Shown piece after piece: positions 23,862 through 34,907 of a stretch of DNA of 64,000 bases. The stretch spans positions 31,736,318 through 31,800,317 of the forward strand of contig CM070919.1 of the NCBI GenBank assembly GCA_036417435.1, written 5' to 3'. Position 1 is the first letter of the stretch. Every line of letters begins with the position of its first letter. A model generated the notes under the pieces. That model saw only the letters and a program-made list of their open reading frames with translations. It was not told the DNA's origin and ran no database searches. The position numbers and the translations under genes are program-made. The DNA comes from Inia geoffrensis (taxonomy: Eukaryota; Chordata; Mammalia; Artiodactyla; Iniidae).

Positions 23862-24071
23862 ATGGGCTTCCCTGGTGGCGCAGTGGTTGAGAGTCCGCCT
23901 GCCGACGCGGGGGACACGGGTTCGTGCCCCGGTCCGGGAAGATCCCACATGCCGCGGAGCGGCTGGGCCCGTGAGCCATGACCGCTGAGCCTGTGCGTCC
24001 GGAGCCTGTGCTCCGCAACGGGAGAGGCCACAACAGTGAGAGGCCCGCGTACCACAAAAAAAAAAAAAAAA
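23862..24071 (+). mobile_element. CHR-type SINE, short form
   Basis: The head GGGCTTCCCTGGTGGCGCAG, the B-box region GGGTTCGTGCCCC and the tail GCGTACCACAAAA lie in order. A perfect 13-bp target duplication, AATGTGCAAAGAG, lies at 23849-23861 and 24072-24084. The intact duplication and long pure A tail suggest a fairly young insertion. Confidence 0.95.
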
Positions 24072-24084
24072 AATGTGCAAAGAG

Positions 24085-24790
24085 GAACTTAGCAAGGAAA
24101 TTAAAAAGTATTTTCTGAGAAGTCTGTATTTCCAGATACACTATGACATAATAACAATCATGTCAGTAGTATTAGTGTTTGGCCAATTAACACGTCAAGA
24201 AGAGGACCAGAAAATCAATATAGAAAAATTCATACTGCCAAGGAATGGGACATGCGGGCTTGATATCTCTCCCCAGAGAGGAGAAGAAATACTACATTTG
24301 ATGCATGAGATTTTCATTGAAGATTATATTTCAGTGTTAGAGAGATCTCTCTCTCTCTTTTTTAACAACATAGACTTGAATAAATGATCCAGCTATAATC
24401 AGAGGACGATTAACAAGTTCTAAAATGGTGAAAATTGGACAATGACACTTTATATCCTGGAGAAAGAATGTCATGACCTATTCTCTGAGTTTTCCTGTAC
24501 AGCATGTCAGGACAGTCTTTCTGTATCGCTCTAGAGAGTAGAAAAGAGGAAGCTAGATGGTTGTTTATGAGGGTATTAGGCTGATATTAAAAGAGAGTGG
24601 CAGTTAAATGCTTGTGGGAGTAGAACAACGCAAGAGAGCAAAGTAGAGGACATCAGCCTATCTGGTAAGAGATTTTACCAAAAAAAAAGGTTGTAATTAA
24701 TGCCTATCGTTTCCTTAACTTGGTGACTAACACTTATATCCTCCTAGGAACATCTTAACATGTACTTTGAGAAATAGTGTGCTGTATTAG
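24085..24790. other. Unassigned sequence
   Basis: No named repeat. The 104-codon ORF ending at 24387 starts inside the SINE target duplication and has no recognisable domain, so it is not called. Confidence 0.4.
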
Positions 24791-25155
24791 TGTGATGGTT
24801 GGTTTTATGTGTCAACTTGGCTAGACTATAGTGCTCAGTGATTTAATCAAACACTAATCTGGGTGTTGCTATGAAGGTATCTTGTCCATGTGGTTGACAT
24901 CTACGATCAGGTGACTTTAGGTAAAGGAGATGACTAGGTAATTTGGGTGAGCCTCATTCAGTCAGTTGAAAGCCTTCAGAGAAAAACTGAACTTTCTTTC
25001 AGGAAGAAGAAATTCTGCCTCAATCCTGCAGCAATAACGCTTGCCTGCGTTTCCAGCCTACTCTTTTGCCCTACAAATTTCGCTTTTGCAAGCCCTCATG
25101 ATCGCATGAACCAATTCTTTAATTCTGTTTGTCTGGAGACACCAGTCTCTATATT
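24791..25155 (+). mobile_element. MLT2-type LTR (ERVL), diverged
   Basis: TGTGATGGTTGGTTTTATGTGTCAACTTGG is the diagnostic start. ATCTGGGTGTTGCTATGAAGG, GGGTGAGCCTCATTCAGTCAG, GAAGAAGAAATTCTGCCTC and CGCATGAACCAATTC follow in order. The 3' edge is blurred (a diverged TCTGTTTGTCTGGAGACACC stands where the end should be), so the end coordinate is approximate. Confidence 0.8.
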
Positions 25156-25704
25156 TCAGTCACTATATTATGTGCCCTGTTTAGGAAATGTATAGACAGA
25201 AATCAGAAATTTTCAAATGCCTGGCAGTTGAACCATTCTCGGTCTTTTTGACAGTTGTAGATTAATACCGAAACTTTGTACTGAGAAGAGAGGGACCTAC
25301 ATAAAAAGAATGTTGGTGTATTATTCATTCTGACTGATGACTGAATAAGATTATTGAGGACTTGATTAATTAAAATTTATCTTCCAAATACAGAAAATTT
25401 CTTCAATCACGTGATCTTTTTAAAACGGTGACAAATATTGGAAACTGAAGTCCCTTGGCTAGATGTATATAATGCCAAACATCTGAAAGAAAATGAAACA
25501 GTCAGTGGAGATACATAGCATTGCATTGGTCCAGCATCCAAATAATGTAAACATTGCTATAATTAGTTCCAGGCAAATTAGACAGAAACATGTTTTTTAA
25601 AAGTAGCCTAGTTTCCAAAAGTCTTCTTATTTAGCTTCACTGTTCTTTAGAGTTCAACACAAATCATAAAACACCATCCATGCTGCCTTTCTTGGCATTG
25701 CTCT
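25156..25704. other. Unassigned sequence
   Basis: No gene or nameable repeat. Confidence 0.4.
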
Positions 25705-25905
25705 GTATACGAGCACGAGAGAAAGTTTTGAAATTGAACGAGCGTGGGGTTGAATTCCATGTTGCTGCTTTCCATCTGGGGTAAATTGAGATGATCAATT
25801 GGTCACTTTGAGTCTCAGTTTCCTCATCTATAAAATGGGGCTAATGGCACCTACCTCAAGGTGCAGTTGTGAGGATTGATGAGCTAAGACGTGTAATCAG
25901 TACTT
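25705..25905 (+). repeat. MIR SINE
   Basis: GGGGTTGAATTCCATGTTGC, then TGAGTCTCAGTTTCCTCATCTATAAAATGGGG, then GTTGTGAGGATTGATGAGC follow the MIR core in order. The core segment is almost identical to the consensus. Confidence 0.85.
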
Positions 25906-26160
25906 AATAATGATAGCTTTTAATCTAGTTTCTTACTCTAATTATTATAATTTGCTAGTTTTGCATCTGTATTTAAGATCAGTGGATGCAAGGCCAGTGA
26001 GGGCTGTGGGAGCATCTGTCACGGGAACAAGTCTATACCTTCTTGCAGACAAAATGCCTGTGCTTCTTGGTTCCCTCTTTCGCCTTCTGTCCACTCTTCC
26101 TTGAACTTGGTTTCTTTGCACGTAATTTTATTCTGGTATAGGTGTGTCTCTGCGTCTACT

Positions 26161-26502
26161 TTTTTTTTTTAAAGAATCAATTTTATTTATTTATTTATTT
26201 TTGGCTGCGTTGGGTCTTCAGTGCTGTGCGCGGGCTTTCTCTAGTTGCAGCGAGTGGGGGGCTACGCTTCATTGTGGTGCGTGGGCTTCTCATTGTGGTA
26301 GCTTCTCTTGTTGTGGAGCACAGGCTCTAGGTGCACGGGCTTCAGTAGTTGTGGCTCGTGGGCTCTAGGGCGCAGGCTCAGTAGTTGTGGCGCATGGGCT
26401 TAGTTGCTCCGCGGCATGTGGGATCTTCCTGGACCAGGGCTCGAACCCGTGTCCCCTGCATTGGCAGGCAGATTCTTAAATGCTGCGCCACCAGGGAAGT
26501 CC
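26161..26502 (-). mobile_element. CHR-type SINE, long (older) form
   Basis: This has the same head as the other SINEs (reversed: GCCACCAGGGAAGTCCC at the right end), but an extra internal segment of about 130 bp with repeated phrases such as GTGGCTCGTGGGCTCTAGGG, CAGTAGTTGTGGCGCATGGG and TTAGTTGCTCCG. The short copies in the window lack these. The tail at the left is a T run mixed with (ATTT)n. The flanking CTACTTTT words (26156 and about 26509) probably mark the target site. More substitutions than in the short copies fit a greater age. Confidence 0.88.
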
Positions 26503-26514
26503 CTCCACATCTAC

Positions 26515-26912
26515 TTTTAATCCTCCTAAGAGACATTGACACCTGAGCTCAGTTCTACTGTGCTGGACTTTTTTGCTGCCTCTTGTTTTTGTTCATTATT
26601 TATTGTTTATTATGTTTTGTTTATTATTGTTTTTCCTGATGCAGTGCAGCTAAAATGTAGCTCAAGATGCAAGACATTTAAAAATAAATTTCTGTTCAAG
26701 ATTATTAAATTAAAACTTAATCATCATAACATTCTTGCTTTGTATTTCATTACGAAAAAGCTCTAGATTTTTAATATTTGAAATAAGTGGAAAATGCAGG
26801 AGCTAAACAAAGGTCACATGTGTATACTAATGAGTAGAGTACATTCTGTGTAATTTCTGCAGTGGTCACATACCATATATTCACATATGTCCTAATACAT
26901 AATGTTTAAATG

Positions 26913-26959
<47 letters not shown>

Positions 26960-28098
26960 AAAAACGTTATTCTTATCAGCAGCTACAAAACAACCTTGTT
27001 AATCATTTCAACAATGACAGTATTCCCTTTTTTCCTTAGAAAATGTCTTCTTAATGGTGAGCATTTTACTTAGTATGGCTAAAATAATACTAATAAGCAA
27101 TTTACTTAAGATAACGCAACAGCCAAGAGCTTCATGAAATGGCATCATCATTTCCTGCTCATTCTTTCTCCTTATATATTCCTCCAGCATTAGTTGCCTT
27201 CAAATTCAGTCCTAATTTGATTAGAACTTTCTCAGTCACCTATTCCTCATATTCCTATGTATACTAGCCAAACTTAGATAAGGAAAAGTTTCTTTGAGTG
27301 AAGGGATTCCACATCTTAAACCAAAAATATTAAATTTACTGCTAAATCTCATGTGAGCAGTAAATCATGTGGTGCTCATGTGATCACGTGAGCATTAGAT
27401 TATTTCTTGGGGAAAACATTTCTTTTTTCTGGTTCAAGTGACATCAGGGCCTTTGCTCTCCAGGCAATAGGTCACTTCCTCCAGCAAATGACTTAACAGC
27501 GGAGACTCAGCCATAAACACCAGAAGCTTTAAAGGTCCCACCAGGCCTTGCAAATAAGGTGGGGTGATGTTGTCCTGGCTTTGATTTAAATGGGAATGAG
27601 CTTCTCAGGGAAGCCTTGTTTACCAGTTCAAATAATGCTTGAGATGTCATCTTACATCCGATGTGCCAAAACTGTAGTACAAAAGAACACTGAACATATT
27701 TTAGTGAAACTCCTGTTTTAACGTTCCTTTCCTGACTGAAGAGCTATTTCATTAAAACGTAGTCACTTCACAATTCTCAGTGATAAAATCACCAGAAATA
27801 TTATATCTAAAATTCAGTATCAATTTGCTATACATTTGTTTTAATTGAGTGGGAACTAGTAGTTTTCTTTCAACCTGTAATGGCTGAATTGTTGATTCAA
27901 AAGAAAAGAAAACTATTCGAAAAAGAAGTTTTTCCTTTATTGTTGTTTTTGGCATCAAAAAAGAAGGGTTTATCTTAGAGAAAGATTGGATGAGTGGGTC
28001 GAGGAACAATCAGGAGAAAAGTATATTTTTTTAATGTAGCATGGGGCGGGGACAGGGAAGGGAAGAAAGAAAAAGAAACAACTATGTTCAACATCCCA
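26515..28098. other. Unassigned sequence with a TG/TA microsatellite
   Basis: A compound (TG)n(TA)n microsatellite occupies about 26913-26957. Otherwise there is no gene or repeat that I can name. Confidence 0.45.
26913..26957. repeat. (TG)n(TA)n microsatellite
   Basis: About seven TG units run directly into about fifteen TA units. Alternating purine-pyrimidine tracts like this commonly vary in length between individuals. Confidence 0.95.
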
Positions 28099-28301
28099 GG
28101 GCTTCCCTGGTGGCGCAGTGGTTGAGAGTCTGCCTGCCGAAGCAGGGGACACGGGTTCGTGCTCCGGTCCGGGAAGATCCCACATGCCGCGGAGCGGCTG
28201 GGCCCATGAGCCATGGCCGCTGAGCCTGCGCGTCCGGAGCCTGTGTTCCGCAACGGGAGAAGCCACAACAGTGAGAGGCCCGCGTAGCGCAAAAAAAAAA
28301 A
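28099..28301 (+). mobile_element. CHR-type SINE, short form
   Basis: Head GGGCTTCCCTGGTGGCGCAG, B-box region GGGTTCGTGCTCC, tail start GCGTAGCGCAAAAA. Possible target duplications in the flanks (ACATCCCA left, ATCCTACA right) are not a clean match, so the site is less well defined than for its neighbours. Confidence 0.92.
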
Positions 28302-29550
28302 TCCTACATGCCTTCCTTAATTAACCTGTGACAGCTAAATATTTCATAGGCTAGTATGGGAGGATAGCATCACAATTTTATTGATGAGTCCATTGACACA
28401 GCTAGGTTTGTAATGGTTTACTGGAAGTTGCACAGTGAATCAATAGGAAAGATAAGGCTGGCTGCAAACAAGCTCTCTGTCACATCGAGTCCCAGGATAC
28501 CTGAAAGTAAGGGCTAAGAGGATTTTGTTAAAAAGTCTGAGAAAAGCACGTGAGAACTAGATTACTTGATTCAACCAAGAATCCCTACAAAGATACTATA
28601 ACTAACATGACAGAAGGAAAGAGGATGATTTAAATTAATTATTATTTTTAAAATGCAGGTGTTTTAAATAGCAAATAATTTATACAACTTGGTTCACTTG
28701 TAATGTACTGCAGATAACTACATTTCTTTCTCTAGAGTAGAAGAGAAAAGAATATTTTAAGTGGTGATAGGTCTTAAAGTCTTGGGAAGGAAGAAAACAT
28801 GAAGGTTTATGTCTTCAGCCTTATATTCAAAGGCATAGTTGAAAATTTCTAAACAAAAATTTAATTGACTATAATTTTCCACACTTAACAGCTCAAAATC
28901 CCACTTTAGTGATCTAATAAATTAAACAACTTTCTAAATAGATGTGTACAAGAATTTATTTTGTTTGCATCTTATTTAGGTAAAGGAAGTTCTTTTTTGC
29001 TAATGATAATCTTTTGGGGCAAGTAAAATGTATCATGTTCTCTCTTCTCCCCCAAGATGCTACAAAAATATCACTAGTTCCTAAGGAATGAGAAATGTTT
29101 GAAATCAGAGCTAGCATAAATGCTGCATACCTGTATTTTTGACAATATTGTTTAAATGCCATTTTGTGGCCTCCATCCTCTTATCCATTATATCAAACTG
29201 TTTGAGACTCTTTTAATCAGGAACACATCATTTCCTTCTTTGAGTAGAGAGGGAGTTTAAATGTTGACATCTCAAGGAAAAGTAACAAACAGTGGATTAA
29301 ATTTAAGATAAGGTATAATATCTGACATTAGAGTTTACTAATAACAAGTGTTTCCTAAGCTTATGGGATATTGTAAGACTCACCTCTCATCAGGGTCTAA
29401 CTGTTAGGGAACACATTCATAGGAGTGACAGAAATTTACAGCTAATAGAGAGCAATGGCTAGCAGCATGAAACTATCTCACAGTTCGGGGTTTGGGGCAA
29501 AATATGTTGGAGAGTATGATTTCAACCTGAAATCTAACTGGGGATTTACT
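28302..29550. other. Unassigned sequence between two opposed SINEs
   Basis: No gene or repeat recognised. It forms the loop region between a plus-strand and a minus-strand SINE. Confidence 0.4.
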
Positions 29551-29563
29551 CCCTTCTCATTCT

Positions 29564-29784
29564 TTTTCTTTTTTTTTTTTTTTTTTTCAATATGCGGTAC
29601 GCGGGCCTCTCACCGTCGTGGCCTCTCCCGCCGCGGAGCACAGGCTCCGGACGCGTAGGCTCAGCGGCCACGGCTCATGGGCCCAGCCGCTCTGCGGCAT
29701 GTGGGATCTTCCCGGACCAGGGCACGAACCCGTGTCCCTTGCATCAGCAGGCGGACTCTCAACCACTGCGCCACCAGGGAAGCC
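29564..29784 (-). mobile_element. CHR-type SINE, short form
   Basis: A reversed copy with a T-rich tail at the left, then the body from TGCGGTACGCGGGCC to CCACCAGGGAAGCC. A perfect 13-bp target duplication, CCCTTCTCATTCT, lies at 29551-29563 and 29785-29797. Several CpG sites survive (for example CCGCCGCGG near 29630), again suggesting modest age. Confidence 0.95.
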
Positions 29785-29797
29785 CCCTTCTCATTCT

Positions 29798-30689
29798 GTA
29801 AGACGTGTGAGCCCACATGTGCGAGCCTGACTTGATTGACCTGTCATGGGCCCAGTGAAGAAGGTGAGGTGGAGAGGCAGAGGGAATCCGGTCTCGCTCT
29901 CCCAGAGCCACCACTTTGGAAAATATGGCTCAGGTAGAGATAACAGATGGAAACAGGAACAAGGAAAGGACCCACTGTTTTTCTTACTGATTCATCAGTC
30001 AGGAAATTAAAAAGAAGCCAGCCTGGAGCCTATTTCCTAATTTTCAGGTAAAATAACCATAGTACTAATACAAGTCAGATTTTGTGTATCTGAGACTGTA
30101 ACATCCAGGGAGAGGAGCAAATAAGGTGAAGAAATGCTGGTAAAATGTGCTCACTTCGGCGAATAGTGAAACTACGGTTGCTCTTAAAAGAACAGGTGAG
30201 GAGGGAGGTGTAAACATTCCTCCTTACCCGATAAGATGAGAAAAAATGTTCTGTCGTGAATAAGATTAGGAAAAATTACTTAAATTTAAACGTGTTTCCT
30301 TCCTGCAAGCTTTTTCAAAGACTATAAAGGCTAAACTACTTTGTGAATCTTCCTGAGTGGGGATATACTTGGGGGTCACGTTCAAACTTATTTGGCCATG
30401 AAACCCTTCATTGAAGAGCATCTCTCAGGAGCGGTGAATCAAGGGATGCAGTCTGGGAAACACATCACCAATGGAGAACTTACCTCAGTGATAGGATGAA
30501 GAATGTGTGGGTTACCAATCCTTCCCACTCTACGATTTGCCTTGCTCAAGAAGCAAACACTGCAGGGAAGCTATTGTGATGTCAGTGCAAGAGCTGAGGG
30601 TGGCACGAACTGTCAAGGCCATTACCTTGGGCAAACTCTAGGGCAAAATTCTCATTGTATCCCAGGCGAATGGTGTCCTGGAAGTCGTG
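29798..30689. other. Unassigned sequence
   Basis: No gene or named repeat. A 14-base resemblance to the start of U6 snRNA near 30145 is too short to call. Confidence 0.4.
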
Positions 30690-31487
30690 GAGCATGGAGA
30701 AGTGGAAGGCACTGGTAGTCGATATGGTGAGACGTTGTTGGATTTAAGATATATTTTGAAGGCTCACCCACCAGAATTTGTTTTAACTTGGATGTTGAAT
30801 GTGAGAAAAAGAGAGGAAGGAATAAAGGATGACTCAAATGTTCGGCAGAAGCATCAGGGTGAATGGTGGTTCACATATTGAAACGAGGAACACTGTGTGA
30901 GAAGCAAGCTTTGACAGGGACAGGAAATAAAATTCAATTTGGGGCTTCATAAGTATTAGATTCACATCGAGGTAAACATGTCAGCTGTTCAGTTCGATGT
31001 AAGACTCTGATCTGAGGGCCTGTGGAAAGGTTGGAAATATATATTATACTTGTGAATCATCAGATTACAGGTAGTGTTTAAAACCACGGAAATAGATATC
31101 ATTACCTGGGAGGCAGAGTATACAAATGAAGACTGAACCAAGGACTGAGATGGGGGACTCTCAAACACTTAAACATAAGGACATGAGAAGAATTCAGAAA
31201 AACAATTTAGTTGCAATGGACCAACACAGTAGGAGATAAATTAAAAAGTATGGTATCCCAGAAACCAAGTGGAAAAGTGTTACAAGGATATATGGGGAAT
31301 CCGGTACGTCAGATGATGCTGAGAGTTAAGTGGAAATTATCGACGACATTAACAGTCAGAGAAATGATGCAAACCGGAAGCATAATATCAAGAGAATTGA
31401 GTGAAGGAACAAAAATAGCAAGTAAGAAGAAATATTTTGAGAAGGTTGACATGAAGGGGAGCAGAGATAAGGAAAGGATAGAGAGCC
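30690..31487 (+). repeat. Ancient interspersed repeat, family not assigned (left part)
   Basis: This shares an ordered set of phrases with 54330-54860: ATATATTTTGAAGG, GTGAGAAAAAGAGAGG, AAAGGATGACTC and, farther on, AAGGACTGAGATGGGGGAC. I recognise this as an old mammalian repeat but cannot name its class with confidence. It is cut by the LTR at 31488 and appears to resume at about 32010 (GTTTATATGCTGAAGGGAATGGTCCAATAAAAAGGGAG). The 104-codon ORF inside it is not coding. Confidence 0.55.
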
Positions 31488-31990
31488 TGTTACTAACCAG
31501 GGTTCTTGACCTCCTTAATCTATAGAAATTGATAAGAGGCCAGACAAGAAATTCAGGCAAGGCTTTATTAGGGCCCCTGCTGCAGCAGGGGGGGAAGAGA
31601 ACAAGTAGCAAGTTCCCTTGCCAGCTCAGCTCCCTGAGGGGTGTTGAGCTGCTTCCTTATATGGGGTGAGGGTAGGGGTGTGCTGGGGGGTCGGGCTGGA
31701 GGTGTGGCTCAGGTGGTCTGCCCGCCCCTTAGGTGGTGGGGTGTGCAGGGGACATGTGCAGTGCCCTGCTTTTGCTCCAGACCCCCTGTCTTTGCTCCCA
31801 GCTCTTCGGAAGTGACATTTGGGTTTTCGGTCTTTTTGTCCATAATTTGCCCCAACTGCACGTGCACACAGTTATTTTAAGTCCCTTATAGCTTGTATTT
31901 TTATCTTTGTATTTCACTGCTTGAGGAGAGGTGTGTCCAAGTACAAGCACTGTAGCAAAGGGTCCCAGGTCCCAATCTGTCTGAAGCCTA
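31488..31990 (-). mobile_element. Younger ERV LTR (possibly class II), reversed
   Basis: On the minus strand the element ends in ...CCTGGTTAGTAACA (plus strand TGTTACTAACCAGG at 31488, which gives a sharp edge). It carries an AATAAA signal (reversed TTTATT at about 31565) and a TATA-like TATAAGG (reversed CCTTATA at about 31656) in normal U3-R-U5 order. U3 is GC-rich. The far U3 edge could not be fixed; it lies between about 31900 and 32010. It interrupts an ancient repeat, so it is the younger of the two. The ERVK-like assignment rests on the end sequence only. Confidence 0.65.
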
Positions 31991-32009
31991 AGGGTTTTCT
32001 TTTTAAGAT

Positions 32010-32160
32010 AAAAGAGCTTAAGGCATGTTTATATGCTGAAGGGAATGGTCCAATAAAAAGGGAGAAAATGATGTTGCAGGATGGAGCATAGCCCTTGGAT
32101 TGACATGAAGGCATGGGCTCTAGTCCACAAGTTAGGGATTTGGTGTTAACCAGGAACAGC
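32010..32160 (+). repeat. Ancient unassigned repeat (right part)
   Basis: This is the probable continuation of the repeat at 30690-31487 after the LTR insertion. GGAATGGTCCAATAAAAAGGGAGAAAATGATG fits the same family. Confidence 0.4.
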
Positions 32161-32164
32161 ATAG

Positions 32165-32212
32165 TAGCTAAACACTACGGACTCTGGTGTCAGATGGGCT
32201 ACTTCAAAATCC
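32165..32212 (+). repeat. MIR SINE, left part (split)
   Basis: CGGACTCTGGTGTCAGATGGGC, then TTCAAAATCCCAG match the MIR 5' region. The element breaks off at about 32213 and resumes at 33886, with the words around TTCAAAATCCCAGTT repeated as TTCAAATTCCAGTT at the second edge. That is what a target duplication around an inserted L1M would look like. Confidence 0.72.
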
Positions 32213-32389
32213 CAGTTTCTTAAAACAACAATGAGGTGCCAGTGCACACCTGTTAGAATGGCTAAAATGGCTAAAATGCAAATCACTGACAACACCAAAT
32301 GCTGAGGAGTGTGTGGAACATTTCATCCGTTGCTGGTGGGAATGCCAAATGGTGCAGCCACTTTGGAAGACAGTCTGGCAGCTTCTTAC
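32213..32389 (+). mobile_element. L1M element, left part (split by a younger L1)
   Basis: AACAATGAGGTGCCAGTGCACACC, TTAGAATGGCTAAAA and CGTTGCTGGTGGGAATGCCAAATGG are the ORF2 3' region of an old L1. The sequence continues seamlessly at 33125 once the young L1 and one target copy are removed. Confidence 0.85.
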
Positions 32390-32404
32390 AAAACTAAACA
32401 TACT

Positions 32405-33109
32405 TAGGTTGCTTCCATGTCCGGGCTATTGTAAATAGAGCTGCAATGAACATTGTGGTACATGACTCTTTTTGAATTGTGGTTTTCTCAGGGTATATGC
32501 CCAGGAGTGGGATTGCAGGGTCATGTGGTAGTTCTATTTGTAGTTTTGAATGGATAAAGAAGATGTGGCACATATATACAATGGAATATTACTCAGCCAT
32601 AAAAAGAAACGAAATTGAGTTATTTGTAATGAGGTGGATAGACCTAGATAGAGTCTGTCATACAGAGTGAAGTAAGTCAGAAAGAGGAAGACAAATACCA
32701 TATGCTAACACATATATATGGAATTTAAGAAAAAAAAAATGTCGTGAGGAACCTAGGGGTAAGACAGGAATAAAGACACAGACCTACTGGAGAATGGACT
32801 TGAGGATATGGGGAGGGGGAAGGGTAAGCTGGGACAAAGTGAGAGAGAGGCATGGACATATATACACTACCAAACGTAAGGTAGATAGCTAGTGGGAAGC
32901 AGCCGCATAGCACAGGGAGCTCAGCTCGGTGCTTTGTGACCACCTAGAGGGGTGGGAGAGGGAGGGTGGGAGGGAGGGAGACACAAGAGGGAAGAGATAT
33001 GGGAACATATGTATATGTATAACTGATTCACTTTGTTATAAAGCAGAAACTAACACACCATTGTAAAGCAATTATTCTCCAATAAAGATGTAAAAAAAAC
33101 AAAAAACTA
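32405..33109 (+). mobile_element. Young L1, truncated and 5'-inverted (twin priming)
   Basis: A single insertion bounded by a perfect 15-bp target duplication, AAAACTAAACATACT, at 32390-32404 and 33110-33124. The first segment (32405 to about 32548) is L1 ORF2 in reverse. The second (from GAATGGATAAAGAAGATG to the A-rich tail) is the ORF2 3' end and 3' UTR in forward orientation. Compared with the L1 at 41388-46606, about 15 bases are lost between the two segments. No functional frame is kept. Confidence 0.93.
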
Positions 33110-33124
33110 AAAACTAAACATACT

Positions 33125-33741
33125 CATGACGTGCCATCCAGCAATCATACTCCTTGGTATTTACCCAAAGGAATTGCAATCTTATGTTCACATAAAAACC
33201 TGTACACAGATGTTTATGGCAGTTTTATTCCTAACTGCCAAAACTTGGAAGCAACCAAGTTACCTTTCAGTAGGTGAATGGGTAAATAAACTGTAGTATA
33301 TTTATACAGTGGAATATTGAATATTATTTGGCAAAGAATGTAATGAACTATCGAGCCATGAAAAAGTATAGAGGAACCTGGAAAGCATATTTCTAAGTAA
33401 GAGAAGCCAGTTTGAAAGTCTGTATCCTGTGTGATTCCAACTATATTACATCCTGGAGAAGACAAAGCTGTAGGGATGATAGGGATTCAGGACAGGGGGA
33501 GGGAGGGTTGAACAGGTGGAGTAGAGGGGATTTTTAGGGCAGTGAAACTATTCTGTAAGACACTGTAATAGTGAATACATGACTTTAGTCATTTGTCAAA
33601 ACCTATAGAACTGTATAACACAATGGTGAACTCGGAACTATGGAGTTTGTTTATCAACTATACAGTTGATAATAATGTATCAATATTGGCTCATCGATTT
33701 TAACAAACATACCACATGAATGAAAGTTGTTAATAGGGTAC

Positions 33742-33777
<36 letters not shown>

Positions 33778-33885
33778 TGTGTGTCTGTGTGTCTGTGTTG
33801 GAGGGAAAGGTGGAATGTGGGTGCTCTCTGTACTTTCTGCTTGATTTTCTATAAACCTAAAACTGCTCTAAAAACTGTCTATTAA
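33125..33885 (+). mobile_element. L1M element, right part (3' end)
   Basis: This continues the old L1 ORF2 end (GCAATCATACTCCTTGGTATTTACCC, GTTCACATAAAAACCTGTACACAG) and then its 3' UTR (TGTAGGGATGATAGGGATTC, ACTGTATAACACAATGG, GCTTGATTTTCTATAAACCTAAAACTGCTC). A (TG)n tract at about 33743-33799 lies inside the 3' UTR. It is decayed, with no open frame. Confidence 0.85.
33743..33799. repeat. (TG)n microsatellite with TCTG interruptions
   Basis: About 17 pure TG units are followed by TCTGTGTGTCTGTG variants. It is inside the L1M 3' UTR. Confidence 0.95.
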
Positions 33886-34090
33886 CTATTTCAAATTCCA
33901 GTTCCTTGGTTCACTAGCTGTGCAACCTTTTGGCAAATTACTTAATCCCTATGTTCCTCAGTTTCCCTACTGTAAAATAGGGATAATTATAGCATTGAGC
34001 TTATAGTATTATTGCAGGCTTAGGTAAATTTATGTATGTAAAATATGTGGATCGGTATTAGTACACATTAAGTGCTATGTACACGTTGGA
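33886..34090 (+). repeat. MIR SINE, right part (split)
   Basis: AGCTGTGCAACCTTTTGGCAAATTACTTAATCCC, CTCAGTTTCCCTACTGTAAAATAGGGATAATTATAGC and the diverged 3' end complete the MIR begun at 32165. Confidence 0.85.
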
Positions 34091-34893
34091 TGTTGCCAGG
34101 GTACAGGTAGAGTAACAGGAGAGAAGTTGGAGGCTGATTCCAGAAGGAGTTAGTATGAAACTGAAGCACTTATTTTCAAAATAGTGCTATTTGCTCAAAG
34201 ATAAAGAACAGAAGCCATCAGTATGAGGAGGGATGCTGATAGTTTGAGGGGAAAAAAGAGAAGGTACAATAGAATCATCTCAGAGCGTGAAAGAATGAAT
34301 TAATGAGGGAAAGTTAATTTTAGACCGCGCTGAGAGTCCGGTTAAATCTGTGATCATTAATTTAAAGTGGATCAGTCAATACGTTTGGCTTTACGTGTTT
34401 GGGTCTAGGCACAGAACAAGTGGAGATGTGATTTGAATTTGTGCAAAGCAGTAATTTTCCAGGTGATGGTGACTGAGGGGTGAAAAGGTAAATTTCAGTG
34501 GTTACGCATATAAATACTTGTTATAGTGGTCTGTGAAATATAAACTGGGGAAATGCCCGTCAAAACTGAGGAGATCATGGGAGACAGAGGCCAGAGTTTG
34601 GGCTCAGTCATCTACATGTATTGAAATGCCCCAAACTGAAGTTATTGGTGAAACAATAAAGCAGGGAAAGTGACGAAGGAACATCTGTAGCTGGCTGGAA
34701 AAAGAGCTGAGTGACATAGGCCGTGGCAGAATCACACCAAAACCATTGAGACTTTTGAAACAGGAAGGACACTAAACAGTCTGCAGGCAACAAGCAGCCA
34801 GGAGGCATCTTTCCCACTTTCAGATCCTATGGTTTGTGGATATGAGAGAAGACTTCCCACTGTTGAGAGGATGAGAGATAAACAGTGTTCTTG
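34091..34893. other. Unassigned sequence
   Basis: No gene and no nameable repeat. Phrases such as GTCCGGTTAAATC and TGGGGAAATGCCCGTC could be decayed repeat, but I cannot place them. Confidence 0.35.
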
Positions 34894-34907
34894 GGGTATA
34901 AGCTTTT

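Noticed and set aside
30146..30160. Resemblance to the 5' end of U6 snRNA (GTGCTCACTTCGGC)
   Set aside because: Only about 14 bases match; the sequence diverges immediately and lacks the rest of U6 and the terminal T run.
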